From positions 1 through 41,013 of the forward strand of contig NZ_SPDV01000036.1 in assembly GCF_004564275.1 (NCBI RefSeq): a DNA stretch of 41,013 nucleotides, in the 5' to 3' direction. Shown here piece after piece: positions 9,476 to 16,775 of this stretch (within the stretch, counting starts at the first letter, position 1; each line of letters starts with the position of its first letter). Origin of the DNA: Sphingomonas parva (ex Maeng et al. 2020) (GTDB taxonomy: Bacteria > Pseudomonadota > Alphaproteobacteria > Sphingomonadales > Sphingomonadaceae). The notes beneath the pieces are model-generated. The model saw only the letters and a program-made list of their open reading frames with translations. It did not search any database and had not been told where the DNA came from. The translations under genes were made by a program, and so were the position numbers.

Positions 9476-10735
9476 TCAGACCGCCTTCATGACCAGGCTG
9501 GCGTTGGTGCCGCCGAAGCCGAAGCTGTTGTTGAGCACGGCCTTCACCTTGCGCTCCTTGGCGACCAGCGGCACCAGGTCGACGCCGGTCGTGCCCTCGC
9601 TCGGATTCTCGAGGTTGAGCGTCGGCGGGACGATCTGGTCGCGCAGCGCGAGGATGCAGAAGATCGCCTCGACGGCGCCCGCGCCGCCGAGCAGGTGGCC
9701 GATCGCCGACTTGGTCGAGCTCATCGACAGGTTGGCGATGTTGTTGCCGAACAGCCGGCGCACCGCGCCGAGCTCCAGCTCGTCGCCGAGCGGCGTCGAG
9801 GTGCCGTGGGCGTTGATATAGTCGATGTCGCCGAGATCGAGCCCCGAGCGCTTCATCGCGACCTGCATGGCCCGGAAGCCGCCGGCGCCTTCCGGGTGCG
9901 GCGCGGTGACGTGATAGGCGTCGCCGGACATGCCGTAGCCGACCACCTCTGCATAGATCTTGGCGCCGCGCTTCTTGGCGTGCTCATATTCCTCGAGCAC
10001 CACCACGCCGGCGCCCTCGCCCATCACGAAGCCGTCGCGGTCCTTGTCGTAGGGACGCGAGGCACGCTCCGGCTGGTCGTTGAACTGGGTGGAAAGCGCC
10101 CGCGCCTGGGCGAAGCCGGCGATGCCGATCGGGCAGATCGCGGCCTCGGCGCCGCCGGCGACCATCACGTCCGCGTCGTCGAGCATGATCATGCGCGCTG
10201 CGTCGCCGATCGAATGAGCGCCGGTCGAGCAGGCGGTGACGACCGCATGATTCGGCCCCATCAGCCCGTATTTGATCGAAACCTGGCCGGAGATCAGGTT
10301 GATCAGGCGCCCATGCACGAAGTGCGGGCTGACGCGGCGCGGCCCCTTCTCATGCAGGACCAGGGATTCCTTCTCGATGCCGGGCAGGCCGCCGATGCCT
10401 GAGCCGATCGAGACGCCGGCGCGATAACGCTCTTCCTCGCTCATGTCGGTCAGGCCGGCATCCTCGAGCGCCTGGCCGGCGGCGTCGATGCCGTAGACGA
10501 TGAACGGATCGACCTGGCGCTGGACCTTGTGGTCGACGCGCTTGTTCGGATCGAAGCCATATTCATGGTCCGCCGATTTCACCTCGCAGGCGATCTGGCA
10601 GGCGTATTCGCTCGGATCGAAATGCGTGATTCGCGCGGCCCCGCTCTTCGAGGCGAGGATGTTCTTCCAGCTCGTCTCGATGTCGGCCCCGAGCGGGGAC
10701 ACCATGCCAAGACCAGTGACGACTACGCGGCGCAT
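9476..10735 (-). CDS. fabF: 3-oxoacyl-[acyl-carrier-protein] synthase II
   Basis: Condensing enzyme of 419 aa that joins malonyl-ACP to acyl-ACP in fatty-acid elongation. The catalytic triad is visible: C169 in TACSTGAHSIG, H310 in NAHGTSTPLGD and H347 in SAIGHLLGGAGA. The start is placed at MRRVVVTGLG (ATG at 10735), where the family normally begins; GGGAG lies 8 nt upstream. An ATG nine codons earlier is in frame but has no ribosome site and adds a non-conserved extension. It lies downstream of acpP behind a terminator-like hairpin and directly upstream of mltG. Confidence 0.96.
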   Translation of the reverse strand: MRRVVVTGLGMVSPLGADIETSWKNILASKSGAARITHFDPSEYACQIACEVKSADHEYGFDPNKRVDHKVQRQVDPFIVYGIDAAGQALEDAGLTDMSEEERYRAGVSIGSGIGGLPGIEKESLVLHEKGPRRVSPHFVHGRLINLISGQVSIKYGLMGPNHAVVTACSTGAHSIGDAARMIMLDDADVMVAGGAEAAICPIGIAGFAQARALSTQFNDQPERASRPYDKDRDGFVMGEGAGVVVLEEYEHAKKRGAKIYAEVVGYGMSGDAYHVTAPHPEGAGGFRAMQVAMKRSGLDLGDIDYINAHGTSTPLGDELELGAVRRLFGNNIANLSMSSTKSAIGHLLGGAGAVEAIFCILALRDQIVPPTLNLENPSEGTTGVDLVPLVAKERKVKAVLNNSFGFGGTNASLVMKAV

Positions 10736-10762
10736 CAGGAAACTCCCGGGATCAAAAGTCAA

Positions 10763-10793
10763 AACGGCCCCCCGGCGATGACGGGGAGCCGTT
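10763..10793 (-). terminator. Terminator-like hairpin between acpP and fabF (probable attenuator)
   Basis: Read on the minus strand, AACGGC plus CCCC pairs with GGGG plus GCCGTT (one bulged base in the stem), followed by TTGACTTTT. It sits inside the 102-bp acpP-fabF spacer. A partial terminator here would let acpP transcripts exceed fabF and mltG transcripts, which suits the high demand for acyl carrier protein. The T-run is interrupted, so readthrough is expected. Confidence 0.6.
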
Positions 10794-10837
10794 CGTCAAA
10801 GCGGCTCGAGCACCGCCGGCCTGGAGAGCCGGAAAGC

Positions 10838-11074
10838 TCAGGCCTTGTTGTTGTCGATATATTCGATGGCGTCGCGGACGGTGGTGATCTTCTCGGCCGC
10901 ATCGTCCGGGATCTCGACCCCGAACTCTTCCTCGAAAGCCATCACCAGCTCGACGATGTCGAGGCTGTCGGCGCCCAGATCGTCGATGAAGCTGGCGTCC
11001 TCGGTCACCTTGTCGGCTTCGACGCCGAGGTGCTCGACGACGATCTTCTTCACGCGGTCGGCGGTCTCGCTCAT
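10838..11074 (-). CDS. acpP: Acyl carrier protein
   Basis: Acidic 78-aa four-helix protein that carries growing acyl chains on a phosphopantetheine arm. The attachment serine is S37 in the DSL motif of [13 protein letters not shown]. Length, acidity and the N-terminal helix ([13 protein letters not shown]) are standard. It lies between fabG and fabF with roughly 100-bp spacers on both sides, unlike the tightly coupled fabD-fabG pair. The upstream spacer holds a promoter candidate and the downstream one a hairpin, so acpP probably has its own abundant short transcript. Confidence 0.97.
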   Translation of the reverse strand: MSETADRVKKIVVEHLGVEADKVTEDASFIDDLGADSLDIVELVMAFEEEFGVEIPDDAAEKITTVRDAIEYIDNNKA

Positions 11075-11107
11075 ATTCTACCCTTCCCTAGGCTTTGTTT
11101 GCGACTG

Positions 11108-11136
11108 CCCTAGCCGCTCCCCGAGGGGGCTGGCAA
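11108..11136 (-). promoter_or_regulatory. Candidate acpP promoter
   Basis: On the minus strand TTGCCA (11136-11131) is followed after 17 bp by CTAGGG (11113-11108), about 34 bp before the acpP start. The same TTGNNN-N16/17-CTANNN form occurs before fabD, plsY, dut, secB and the Tim44-like gene. It would give acpP a transcript separate from the fabD start. Confidence 0.5.
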
Positions 11137-11175
11137 GGGGCGTAACGTTTGATTGCGGAACAGGCACCGGCCTGC

Positions 11176-11913
11176 TCAGAGCATCGCCATGCCGCCGTTC
11201 ACGTGCAGCGTCTGCCCCGTGACATAGCCGGCCTCGCGGCTGGCGAGGTAGACGGCGGCCGCGGCGATGTCGTCGCCTTCGCCGAGCCGGCCCGCCGGGA
11301 TGCGCCCCATCAGGGCTTCCTTCTGGCTGTCCGGCAAGGCGTCGGTCATCGCCGAGCGGATGAAGCCGGGCGCGATGCAGTTGACGGTGATGTTGCGGCT
11401 GGCGACCTCCTGGGCGAGCGCCTTGGACATGCCCACCAGACCGGCCTTGGAGGCGGCGTAATTCGCCTGGCCCGGATTGCCGGTGGCGCCGACCACCGAG
11501 GTGATCGAGATGATCCGGCCGAACTTGGCGCGCATCATCGGCTTCAGCGCGGCGCGCGAAAGACGGAAGCCCGCCTCGAGGTTGATGCGGATCACGTCCG
11601 CCCATTCCTCGTCCTTCATCCGCATCGCCAGATTGTCGCGGGTAACGCCGGCATTGTTGATCAATATGTCGAGCTTGCCGAGCGCCTCGACCGCCTGCGG
11701 CACCAGGCCGTCGACCGCCGCGCTGTCGGAGAGATTGGCCGGAAGGATCACCGGATCGCCGCCGATCTCGCCCGCCACCGCCTGCAGCGCCGCCTCGCGG
11801 GTTCCGGAGAGCGCGACGCGGGCGCCGCGCTCCGCCAGCCCACGAGCGATCGCCGAGCCGATGCCGCCCGAGGCGCCGGTCACCAGCGCGGTCATTCCAC
11901 TCAAGTCGAACAT
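11176..11913 (-). CDS. fabG: 3-oxoacyl-[acyl-carrier-protein] reductase
   Basis: Short-chain dehydrogenase of 245 aa that reduces 3-oxoacyl-ACP with NADPH. It has the cofactor-binding TGASGGIGSAIA block (12-23), NNAG at 86-89, and the catalytic set N111, S139, Y152 and K156 (YAASK). The start is MFDLSGMTALVTGA at 11913: GGAGA lies about 8 nt upstream, inside the end of fabD. The reading frame remains open far upstream through fabD, but that extension is Arg/Gly-rich shadow sequence, not part of the protein. Only 2 nt separate the fabD stop from this ATG, so translation is coupled. Confidence 0.96.
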   Translation of the reverse strand: MFDLSGMTALVTGASGGIGSAIARGLAERGARVALSGTREAALQAVAGEIGGDPVILPANLSDSAAVDGLVPQAVEALGKLDILINNAGVTRDNLAMRMKDEEWADVIRINLEAGFRLSRAALKPMMRAKFGRIISITSVVGATGNPGQANYAASKAGLVGMSKALAQEVASRNITVNCIAPGFIRSAMTDALPDSQKEALMGRIPAGRLGEGDDIAAAAVYLASREAGYVTGQTLHVNGGMAML

Positions 11914-11915
11914 TC

Positions 11916-12836
11916 TCAAATCTCCTTCACCAGCGCGTCCACGTCGTCCATCGAGACGACGCTCGTCACCCGTGCGTCGGGCGCGATGCGCTTCACCATC
12001 GGCCCCAGCACCTTGCCGCCGAACTCGACGAAATGGTCGACGCCGGCTTCGGCCATCGCCGCCACGCTCTCGCGCCAGCGCACCATGCCGGTGACCTGCT
12101 CGACCAGCAGCCTGCGAATCTCGTCGCCCTCGCGTACCGGCGCAGCGGTGACGTTGGCGTAGAGCGCCACCGCCGGATCGGCGATCGCGGTCTCGCCGAG
12201 CGCCTGCTCCATCGCCCGCGCCGCCGGCTCCATCAGCGGCGAGTGGAACGGCGCCGAGACCGGCAGAAGCACGGCCCGCTTGGCGCCCATTTCCTTGGCG
12301 ATGCCGAGCGCCCGCTCGACCGCGCCGCGGTGGCCCGAGATCACGACCTGGCTCGGGTCGTTGTCGTTGGCAACGGTGCAGATTTCGCCCTCCGCCGCTG
12401 CCGCGGCGACCGCCTGCGCGACGTCCAGGGTCGCGCCGAGCAAGGCGGCCATCGCCCCCTCCCCGACCGGAACCGCCGCCTGCATCGCCCGGCCGCGCAG
12501 CTTGAGCAGCCGCGCGGTCGTGGCGACGTCGAACGATCCGGCTGCGCACAAAGCCGAATATTCGCCGAGGCTGTGGCCGGCGACGAAATCGGCCTTCGAG
12601 ATCGGAATTCCAGAGACGCGCAGGGTGGCGACGGCATTGGCCATGATCGCCGGCTGCGCATTCTCGGTCAGGGTGAGATCCTCGATCGGGCCCTCGGCCA
12701 TCAGCCGTGCGAGATTCTGGCCGAGCGCCTCGTCCACTTCCTCGAACAGCTCGCGGGCGACGTTGCTCGCCTCGGCCAGCGCCTTGCCCATCCCGACCGC
12801 CTGGCTGCCCTGGCCCGGGAAAATGAATGCACGCAT
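11916..12836 (-). CDS. fabD: Malonyl-CoA:ACP transacylase
   Basis: Enzyme of 306 aa that transfers malonyl from CoA to ACP for chain extension. The nucleophile is S89 in GHSLGEYSAL and the partner histidine is H198 in VSAPFHSPLM; the N-terminal FPGQGSQAVGMG block is diagnostic. The start at 12836 has a strong ribosome site (AGGAGG about 6 nt upstream). It is the first gene of fabD-fabG-acpP-fabF-mltG. The 216-bp space upstream is shared with the divergent rpsF operon, so fatty-acid and ribosomal protein genes start back to back. Confidence 0.96.
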   Translation of the reverse strand: MRAFIFPGQGSQAVGMGKALAEASNVARELFEEVDEALGQNLARLMAEGPIEDLTLTENAQPAIMANAVATLRVSGIPISKADFVAGHSLGEYSALCAAGSFDVATTARLLKLRGRAMQAAVPVGEGAMAALLGATLDVAQAVAAAAAEGEICTVANDNDPSQVVISGHRGAVERALGIAKEMGAKRAVLLPVSAPFHSPLMEPAARAMEQALGETAIADPAVALYANVTAAPVREGDEIRRLLVEQVTGMVRWRESVAAMAEAGVDHFVEFGGKVLGPMVKRIAPDARVTSVVSMDDVDALVKEI

Positions 12837-12858
12837 GCGTTCCTCCTGTTGGCGCGGC

Positions 12859-12887
12859 TGCTAGGCCAGCAGCACCCCGCAGCGCAA
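12859..12887 (-). promoter_or_regulatory. Candidate fabD operon promoter
   Basis: Minus-strand TTGCGC (12887-12882), a 17-bp spacer and CTAGCA (12864-12859). The predicted start site would give a leader of only about 15 nt, just enough for the AGGAGG site before fabD. The -35 hexamer lies within a 15-bp palindrome listed separately. Confidence 0.5.
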
Positions 12888-12898
12888 GCCGGGCTTGC
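12884..12898. promoter_or_regulatory. 15-bp palindrome over the fabD -35 box (candidate operator)
   Basis: GCAAGCCGGGCTTGC is a perfect inverted repeat (7 bp each side of one base) that shares four bases with the predicted fabD -35 hexamer. On the plus strand TTTTT follows at 12899-12903, so it could also act as a terminator against transcription antisense to fabD's leader that would run toward rpsF. Position favours an operator; no regulator can be named. Confidence 0.4.
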
Positions 12899-13052
12899 TT
12901 TTTCGCGCTGCATCGGCCATGGGGCCGCCACGGGGCGGAGGGCTCGAGCTCTCCCGCCCCGCTTCATTTTTGCGAATGAATCGAAGACGACAGCCGGAGG
13001 GGCGTCCGCATAGGGCGGCGTCAGCGATCGGCCAACACAAGGACGCAGATAC

Positions 13053-13481
13053 ATGCCGCTTTACGAGCATGTCTTTCTCGCGCGTCAGGATCTGGCCCAG
13101 AGCCAGGTCGACGCGCTGGCGGAAACCGCCACCAACATCATCGAGAGCAATGGCGGCCAGGTCGTGAAGACCGAGACGTGGGGCCTGCGCGGCCTCGCCT
13201 ACCGCATCGCCAAGAATCGCAAGGCGCATTACGTCGCCCTCGATTTCACCGCCCCCTCCAACGTCGTCGCCGAGCTCGAGCGCCAGACGCAGATCAACGA
13301 GGACATCATCCGCTACATGACCGTCCGAGTCGACGAGCATGAGCAGGGCCCCTCGGCGATGATGCGCCGCAACGAGCGCAGCGAGCGCGACCGCGGCGAT
13401 CGTGGTGACCGCGGCGGCCGTGGCCGCGACCGCGACGACCGGGGCGACCGTGCTCCGCGCCGCGAAGAAGCCGACGCGTAA
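13053..13481 (+). CDS. rpsF: 30S ribosomal protein S6 with charged RGD-rich tail
   Basis: Ribosomal protein of 142 aa that binds 16S rRNA together with S18. The core (1-95) is standard: [14 protein letters not shown] at the N-terminus and the [20 protein letters not shown] block. The last 38 residues or so are an Arg/Asp/Gly repeat ([20 protein letters not shown]) that ends in REEADA, longer than in E. coli S6 and probably disordered. It leads rpsF-rpsR-rplI; AAGGA lies about 10 nt before the ATG. The 216-bp upstream space is shared with fabD. Confidence 0.96.
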   Translation: MPLYEHVFLARQDLAQSQVDALAETATNIIESNGGQVVKTETWGLRGLAYRIAKNRKAHYVALDFTAPSNVVAELERQTQINEDIIRYMTVRVDEHEQGPSAMMRRNERSERDRGDRGDRGGRGRDRDDRGDRAPRREEADA

Positions 13482-13498
13482 GAGAGAAGGACAGCAAC

Positions 13499-13723
13499 AT
13501 GGCACGCCCATTTTTCCGCCGCCGCAAGAGCTGCCCTTTCTCGGGCAAGGAAGCTCCCCGGATCGACTACAAGGACGTTCGCCTGCTCCAGGGCTTCGTC
13601 TCTGAGCGCGGTAAGATCGTTCCCAGCCGCATCACCGCGGTTTCGGCCAAGAAGCAGCGCGAGCTCGCCCAGGCGATCAAGCGCGCCCGCCATCTCGGCC
13701 TCCTCCCCTACGTCGTGAAATAA
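13499..13723 (+). CDS. rpsR: 30S ribosomal protein S18
   Basis: Basic 74-aa ribosomal protein, partner of S6 on the platform of the 30S subunit. The [12 protein letters not shown] opening, [19 protein letters not shown] and the C-terminal [22 protein letters not shown] block are typical (each shown shortened). The ribosome site AGAAGGA is well spaced before the ATG at 13499. It lies 17 nt after rpsF and 12 nt before rplI. Confidence 0.97.
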   Translation: MARPFFRRRKSCPFSGKEAPRIDYKDVRLLQGFVSERGKIVPSRITAVSAKKQRELAQAIKRARHLGLLPYVVK

Positions 13724-13735
13724 GGAGCGCGAGCA

Positions 13736-14347
13736 ATGGAAGTCATTCTGCTCGAGAGGATCGAGAAGCTCGGCGCCATCGGCGACGTCGTCAAGGTGAA
13801 GAACGGGTTCGCCCGCAACTTCCTGCTGCCCAACGGCAAGGCGCTGCGCGCCAACGACGCCAACCGCAAGGTCTTCGAATCCAACCGTGAGCGCATCGAA
13901 GCGCAGAACGCCGAGCGTCGCTCGGCCGCGGAAAAGGAATCGAAGGGCATCGACGGCGTCACCATCCAGCTGATCCGTCAGGCGTCGAACACCGGCCAGC
14001 TTTACGGCTCGGTCTCGGCCCGCGACCTCGCGGAAGCGCTGGAAGCCGACGGCCACAAGGTGGCGAAGAACCAGATCGTCCTCGACCGTCCGATCAAGGC
14101 GATCGGCATGCAGGACGTCCGGATCGCCCTCCACCCGGAGGTTTCGGTGACCATCCACGTCAACGTCGCCCGCTCGCCCGAAGAGGCCGAGCTGCAGGCG
14201 CAGGGCGTCGACGTGATGGCAGCGATGTTCGACCGTGGCACCGCCGGCTTCACCGAGGATCGCGATCCGAACGCCGAGCCGGGCGAGATCCCGACCGACA
14301 CCGCCGAGAACACCGGCGGCGAAGGCGAGGCTTCGAGCGAAGCCTGA
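13736..14347 (+). CDS. rplI: 50S ribosomal protein L9
   Basis: Ribosomal protein of 203 aa. The N-terminal rRNA-binding domain (1-50) has MEVILLERIEKLG and VKNGFARNFLLPNGKA; a long helix (50-80) leads to the C-terminal domain (80-150). The family is usually about 150 aa, so the last 50 residues are an acidic extension rich in Glu, Gly and Asp that ends in GEGEASSEA. AAGGAG precedes the ATG. It closes the rpsF operon and is followed by a clear terminator. Confidence 0.96.
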   Translation: MEVILLERIEKLGAIGDVVKVKNGFARNFLLPNGKALRANDANRKVFESNRERIEAQNAERRSAAEKESKGIDGVTIQLIRQASNTGQLYGSVSARDLAEALEADGHKVAKNQIVLDRPIKAIGMQDVRIALHPEVSVTIHVNVARSPEEAELQAQGVDVMAAMFDRGTAGFTEDRDPNAEPGEIPTDTAENTGGEGEASSEA

Positions 14348-14371
14348 TCTTCGCGATCGGATCCAAAGGAG

Positions 14372-14408
14372 AGGCCGCCGTCCGCAAGGGCTGGCGGCCT
14401 TTTCTTTT
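14372..14408 (+). terminator. Rho-independent terminator after rplI
   Basis: An 8-bp stem, AGGCCGCC (14372-14379) with GGCGGCCT (14393-14400), and a 13-nt loop are followed by TTTCTTTT. It lies 25 nt after the rplI stop and ends the rpsF-rpsR-rplI operon. Confidence 0.88.
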
Positions 14409-14475
14409 GCGCCTCGCGGTGGAACTCTAGCGCGCCTCGGGAACTCGACAGGCGTCAGGTCAGGCGGGAGAGACG

Positions 14476-15147
14476 ATGCTCAAGCTCATCATCGGCAACA
14501 AGGCTTATTCCTCCTGGTCTCTGCGCGGCTGGCTGGCGGTCAAGCAATCGGGCCTGCCGTTCGAGGAGATCACCGTTCCGATGTTCGACGAGGAATGGGA
14601 TCGTCGCCGCGAGGGGCAGGAATTCGCGCCTTCGGGCGGCAAGGTCCCGATCCTGTGGGACGACAAGGCGGTGATCTGGGACAGCCTGGCGATCGTCGAA
14701 TGGCTCGCCGACAAGACCGATCGCTACCGCTACTGGCCCAGGGACGAGGTCGCCCGCGGCATGGCGCGCTCGATGGCGGCCGAGATGCATTCGAGCTACG
14801 AGAATCTGCGCACCGAATGCGGCATGAACCTGCGCAAGCGCCATCCGCCCCGCGAGCTTTCCGAAAACGTCCGGGCCGAGCTGGTCCGGATCTTCGAGCT
14901 GTGGGCGCAGGCCCGCGCCCGCCACGGCGCAGGGGGCCCCTATCTGTTCGGCACGTTCGGCGCGGTCGACATCATGTTCGCGCCGGTGGTGACCCGTTTC
15001 GTCACCTATTCCGTTCCCCTGCCCCGCTTCGCCGCGGCCTATGTCGAGACGATCCTCGCCCACCCCTGGATGCAGCAATGGTATGAGGCGGCGCAGGAGG
15101 AGCCCTGGGTCATCGAAAAATACGAGGAGCCGGAGCAGGCTCAATAA
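14476..15147 (+). CDS. Glutathione S-transferase family protein
   Basis: Cytosolic protein of 223 aa. A thioredoxin-like N-terminal domain (1-80) has the active-site region NKAYSSWSLRGWL, the cis-Pro block GKVPILWDD and the glutathione-contact block VIWDSLAIVEWLAD. An all-helical C-terminal domain follows (about 95-215). The SSWSLRG pattern is that of small bacterial GSTs in which a serine near residue 12 serves catalysis. The substrate is unknown. GGGAGAG lies just before the ATG. Its last 7 bp overlap the convergent cupin gene. Confidence 0.9.
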   Translation: MLKLIIGNKAYSSWSLRGWLAVKQSGLPFEEITVPMFDEEWDRRREGQEFAPSGGKVPILWDDKAVIWDSLAIVEWLADKTDRYRYWPRDEVARGMARSMAAEMHSSYENLRTECGMNLRKRHPPRELSENVRAELVRIFELWAQARARHGAGGPYLFGTFGAVDIMFAPVVTRFVTYSVPLPRFAAAYVETILAHPWMQQWYEAAQEEPWVIEKYEEPEQAQ

Positions 15148-15590
15148 GGCGTGCCGTCCCGCCGGGTGTAGCGGCCGGTGGCGCCCTCGAAGCGCAGGTC
15201 GATGTCCGAATAATGGCAGTCGCTGGTCGGAGGGCGTCCGACGGCGAGGAAGACGCAATCGGCGCCGCTGCGGTTGACGAGGTGGTGGCCGTTCGGGACG
15301 CCCTTCGGGAAGGCGGCGACGTCGCCGGCGCGAAGCACGGTCTCCGTCCCGTCCTCGACCAGCACCGCCTCGCCCGTCAGCATCACCACCAGCTCGTCCT
15401 CGCCTTCGTGCCAGTGCCGCTGGCTTGAGATCCCGCCCGGCTGCAGCGTGACGTGGCTCGCGCCGAAATCCTCGATGCCCGCCGCCGGCGCGAGGCGTCG
15501 GAACGCGCGCTTCGCCATCGGCTCGGCGAACGGCGCCGGATAGGAGGTGCGGTTGATCGGCGGGATGGCGTCGAGATCGAGTTTCGGCAT
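15141..15590 (-). CDS. Cupin-domain protein
   Basis: Single-domain beta-barrel protein of 149 aa. Cupin motif 1 is complete: H59-x-H61-x4-E66 followed by G73 in LTGEAVLVEDGTE. Motif 2 is around PKGVPNGHHLVN (H102/H103). These residues would hold one divalent metal. Such proteins include small dioxygenases, isomerases and ligand sensors, so no reaction is assigned. It is convergent with the GST gene (7-bp overlap) and divergent from dapE, only 44 bp away. Confidence 0.85.
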   Translation of the reverse strand: MPKLDLDAIPPINRTSYPAPFAEPMAKRAFRRLAPAAGIEDFGASHVTLQPGGISSQRHWHEGEDELVVMLTGEAVLVEDGTETVLRAGDVAAFPKGVPNGHHLVNRSGADCVFLAVGRPPTSDCHYSDIDLRFEGATGRYTRRDGTPY

Positions 15591-15634
15591 GGCGGGTCTT
15601 TCCCCGTTTAAGGTCAGGCTCTAGGCCGGCGGCC

Positions 15635-16765
15635 ATGACCGACGCTATCGACCCGGTGGACCTCACCGCAAGACTGATCGCCTGCCCGAGCATCACCCCG
15701 CGCTCCGCCGGCGTGTTTGACGTGCTGGAGGCCGCCCTGAAGCCGCTCGGTTTCGAGGTGCATCGCTTCTTCGCCGGCGAGGCGCCTGACGGCCCGGTCG
15801 AGAACATGGTCGCGACCCGCGGCAGCGGCGGCCCGCATTTCGCCTTTGCCGGGCATCTCGACGTCGTGCCGCCGGGGGAAGGCTGGAGCGGCGATCCGTT
15901 TCACCCGGAGATCCGCGGCAATCTCCTCTACGGCCGCGGCGCCGTCGACATGAAGGGCGGAGTCGCGGCCTTCGTCGCCGCCTGCGCCGCCGTCACGGAC
16001 CATCCGGGCACGGTCAGCCTGCTGATCACCGGCGACGAGGAGGGACCGGCAGTTCACGGCACCCGCGCGATCATGGCCTGGATGGCCGAGCGCAATATCC
16101 AGCCCGACATGATCCTGATCGGCGAACCGACCTCCGAGGCGCGGCTCGGCGACGTGGTGAAGATCGGCCGCCGCGGCACCGTCAACATGTGGGTCACCGT
16201 TCCCGGTGTTCAGGGCCACGTCGCCTATCCGCACCGGGCGGAGAACCCGGTGCCGAAGCTCGCACGGCTGATCACGGCGCTCGAGGCAGTTCACCTCGAC
16301 GACGGCACCGAGGCCTTCCAGGCCTCGAACCTGGAGATCACGGCCCTCGAGACGAGCAGCCGCGCCACCAACATCATCCCCGGCAGCGCCACGGCCCAGC
16401 TCAACATCCGCTTCAACAATCTCCATCGCGGGGAGGAGCTGGTCGCCCTCGTCCGCCGGATCGCCGCCGAACATGCGCCGGGCGCGACCGTAGAGGCGAA
16501 GATCTCGGGTGAGGCGTTCCTCACCCCGCCGGGGCGGCTGTACGAGCTGGTGACCGAGGCGATCCGCGAGGAGACCGGGGTCGAGCCGACGCTCTCGACC
16601 AGCGGCGGCACGTCGGACGGCCGGTTCCTGATCGCTCTTTGTCCGGTCGTGGATTTCGGCCTGCCCAACGCGACCATGCACAAGCTGGACGAGGCGGCGG
16701 CGGTCGAGGACATCGCCGGTCTCGCCAGGATTTACGCCCGCATCCTGCGCAACGCCCTCGCCTGA
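15635..16765 (+). CDS. dapE: Succinyl-diaminopimelate desuccinylase
   Basis: Two-zinc hydrolase of 376 aa that removes succinate from N-succinyl-LL-diaminopimelate, giving LL-DAP for lysine and peptidoglycan. M20-family residues are present: H74 and D76 in GHLDVVPPG, D105 in RGAVDMKGG, E135/E136 in TGDEEG, and a late histidine in ATMHKLDE. A lid domain (about 180-290) interrupts the catalytic domain. The STSGGTSDGRF block is typical of DapE and separates it from ArgE. dapD is not in the window. It ends 10 bp from the convergent cyclase gene. Confidence 0.95.
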   Translation: MTDAIDPVDLTARLIACPSITPRSAGVFDVLEAALKPLGFEVHRFFAGEAPDGPVENMVATRGSGGPHFAFAGHLDVVPPGEGWSGDPFHPEIRGNLLYGRGAVDMKGGVAAFVAACAAVTDHPGTVSLLITGDEEGPAVHGTRAIMAWMAERNIQPDMILIGEPTSEARLGDVVKIGRRGTVNMWVTVPGVQGHVAYPHRAENPVPKLARLITALEAVHLDDGTEAFQASNLEITALETSSRATNIIPGSATAQLNIRFNNLHRGEELVALVRRIAAEHAPGATVEAKISGEAFLTPPGRLYELVTEAIREETGVEPTLSTSGGTSDGRFLIALCPVVDFGLPNATMHKLDEAAAVEDIAGLARIYARILRNALA

Positions 16766-16775
16766 TCCGATCTCC

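Noticed and set aside
11176-12549. Apparent 457-residue fusion protein ending in FabG
   Set aside because: The N-terminal 210 residues are the out-of-frame shadow of fabD; FabG starts at 11913 with its own ribosome site.
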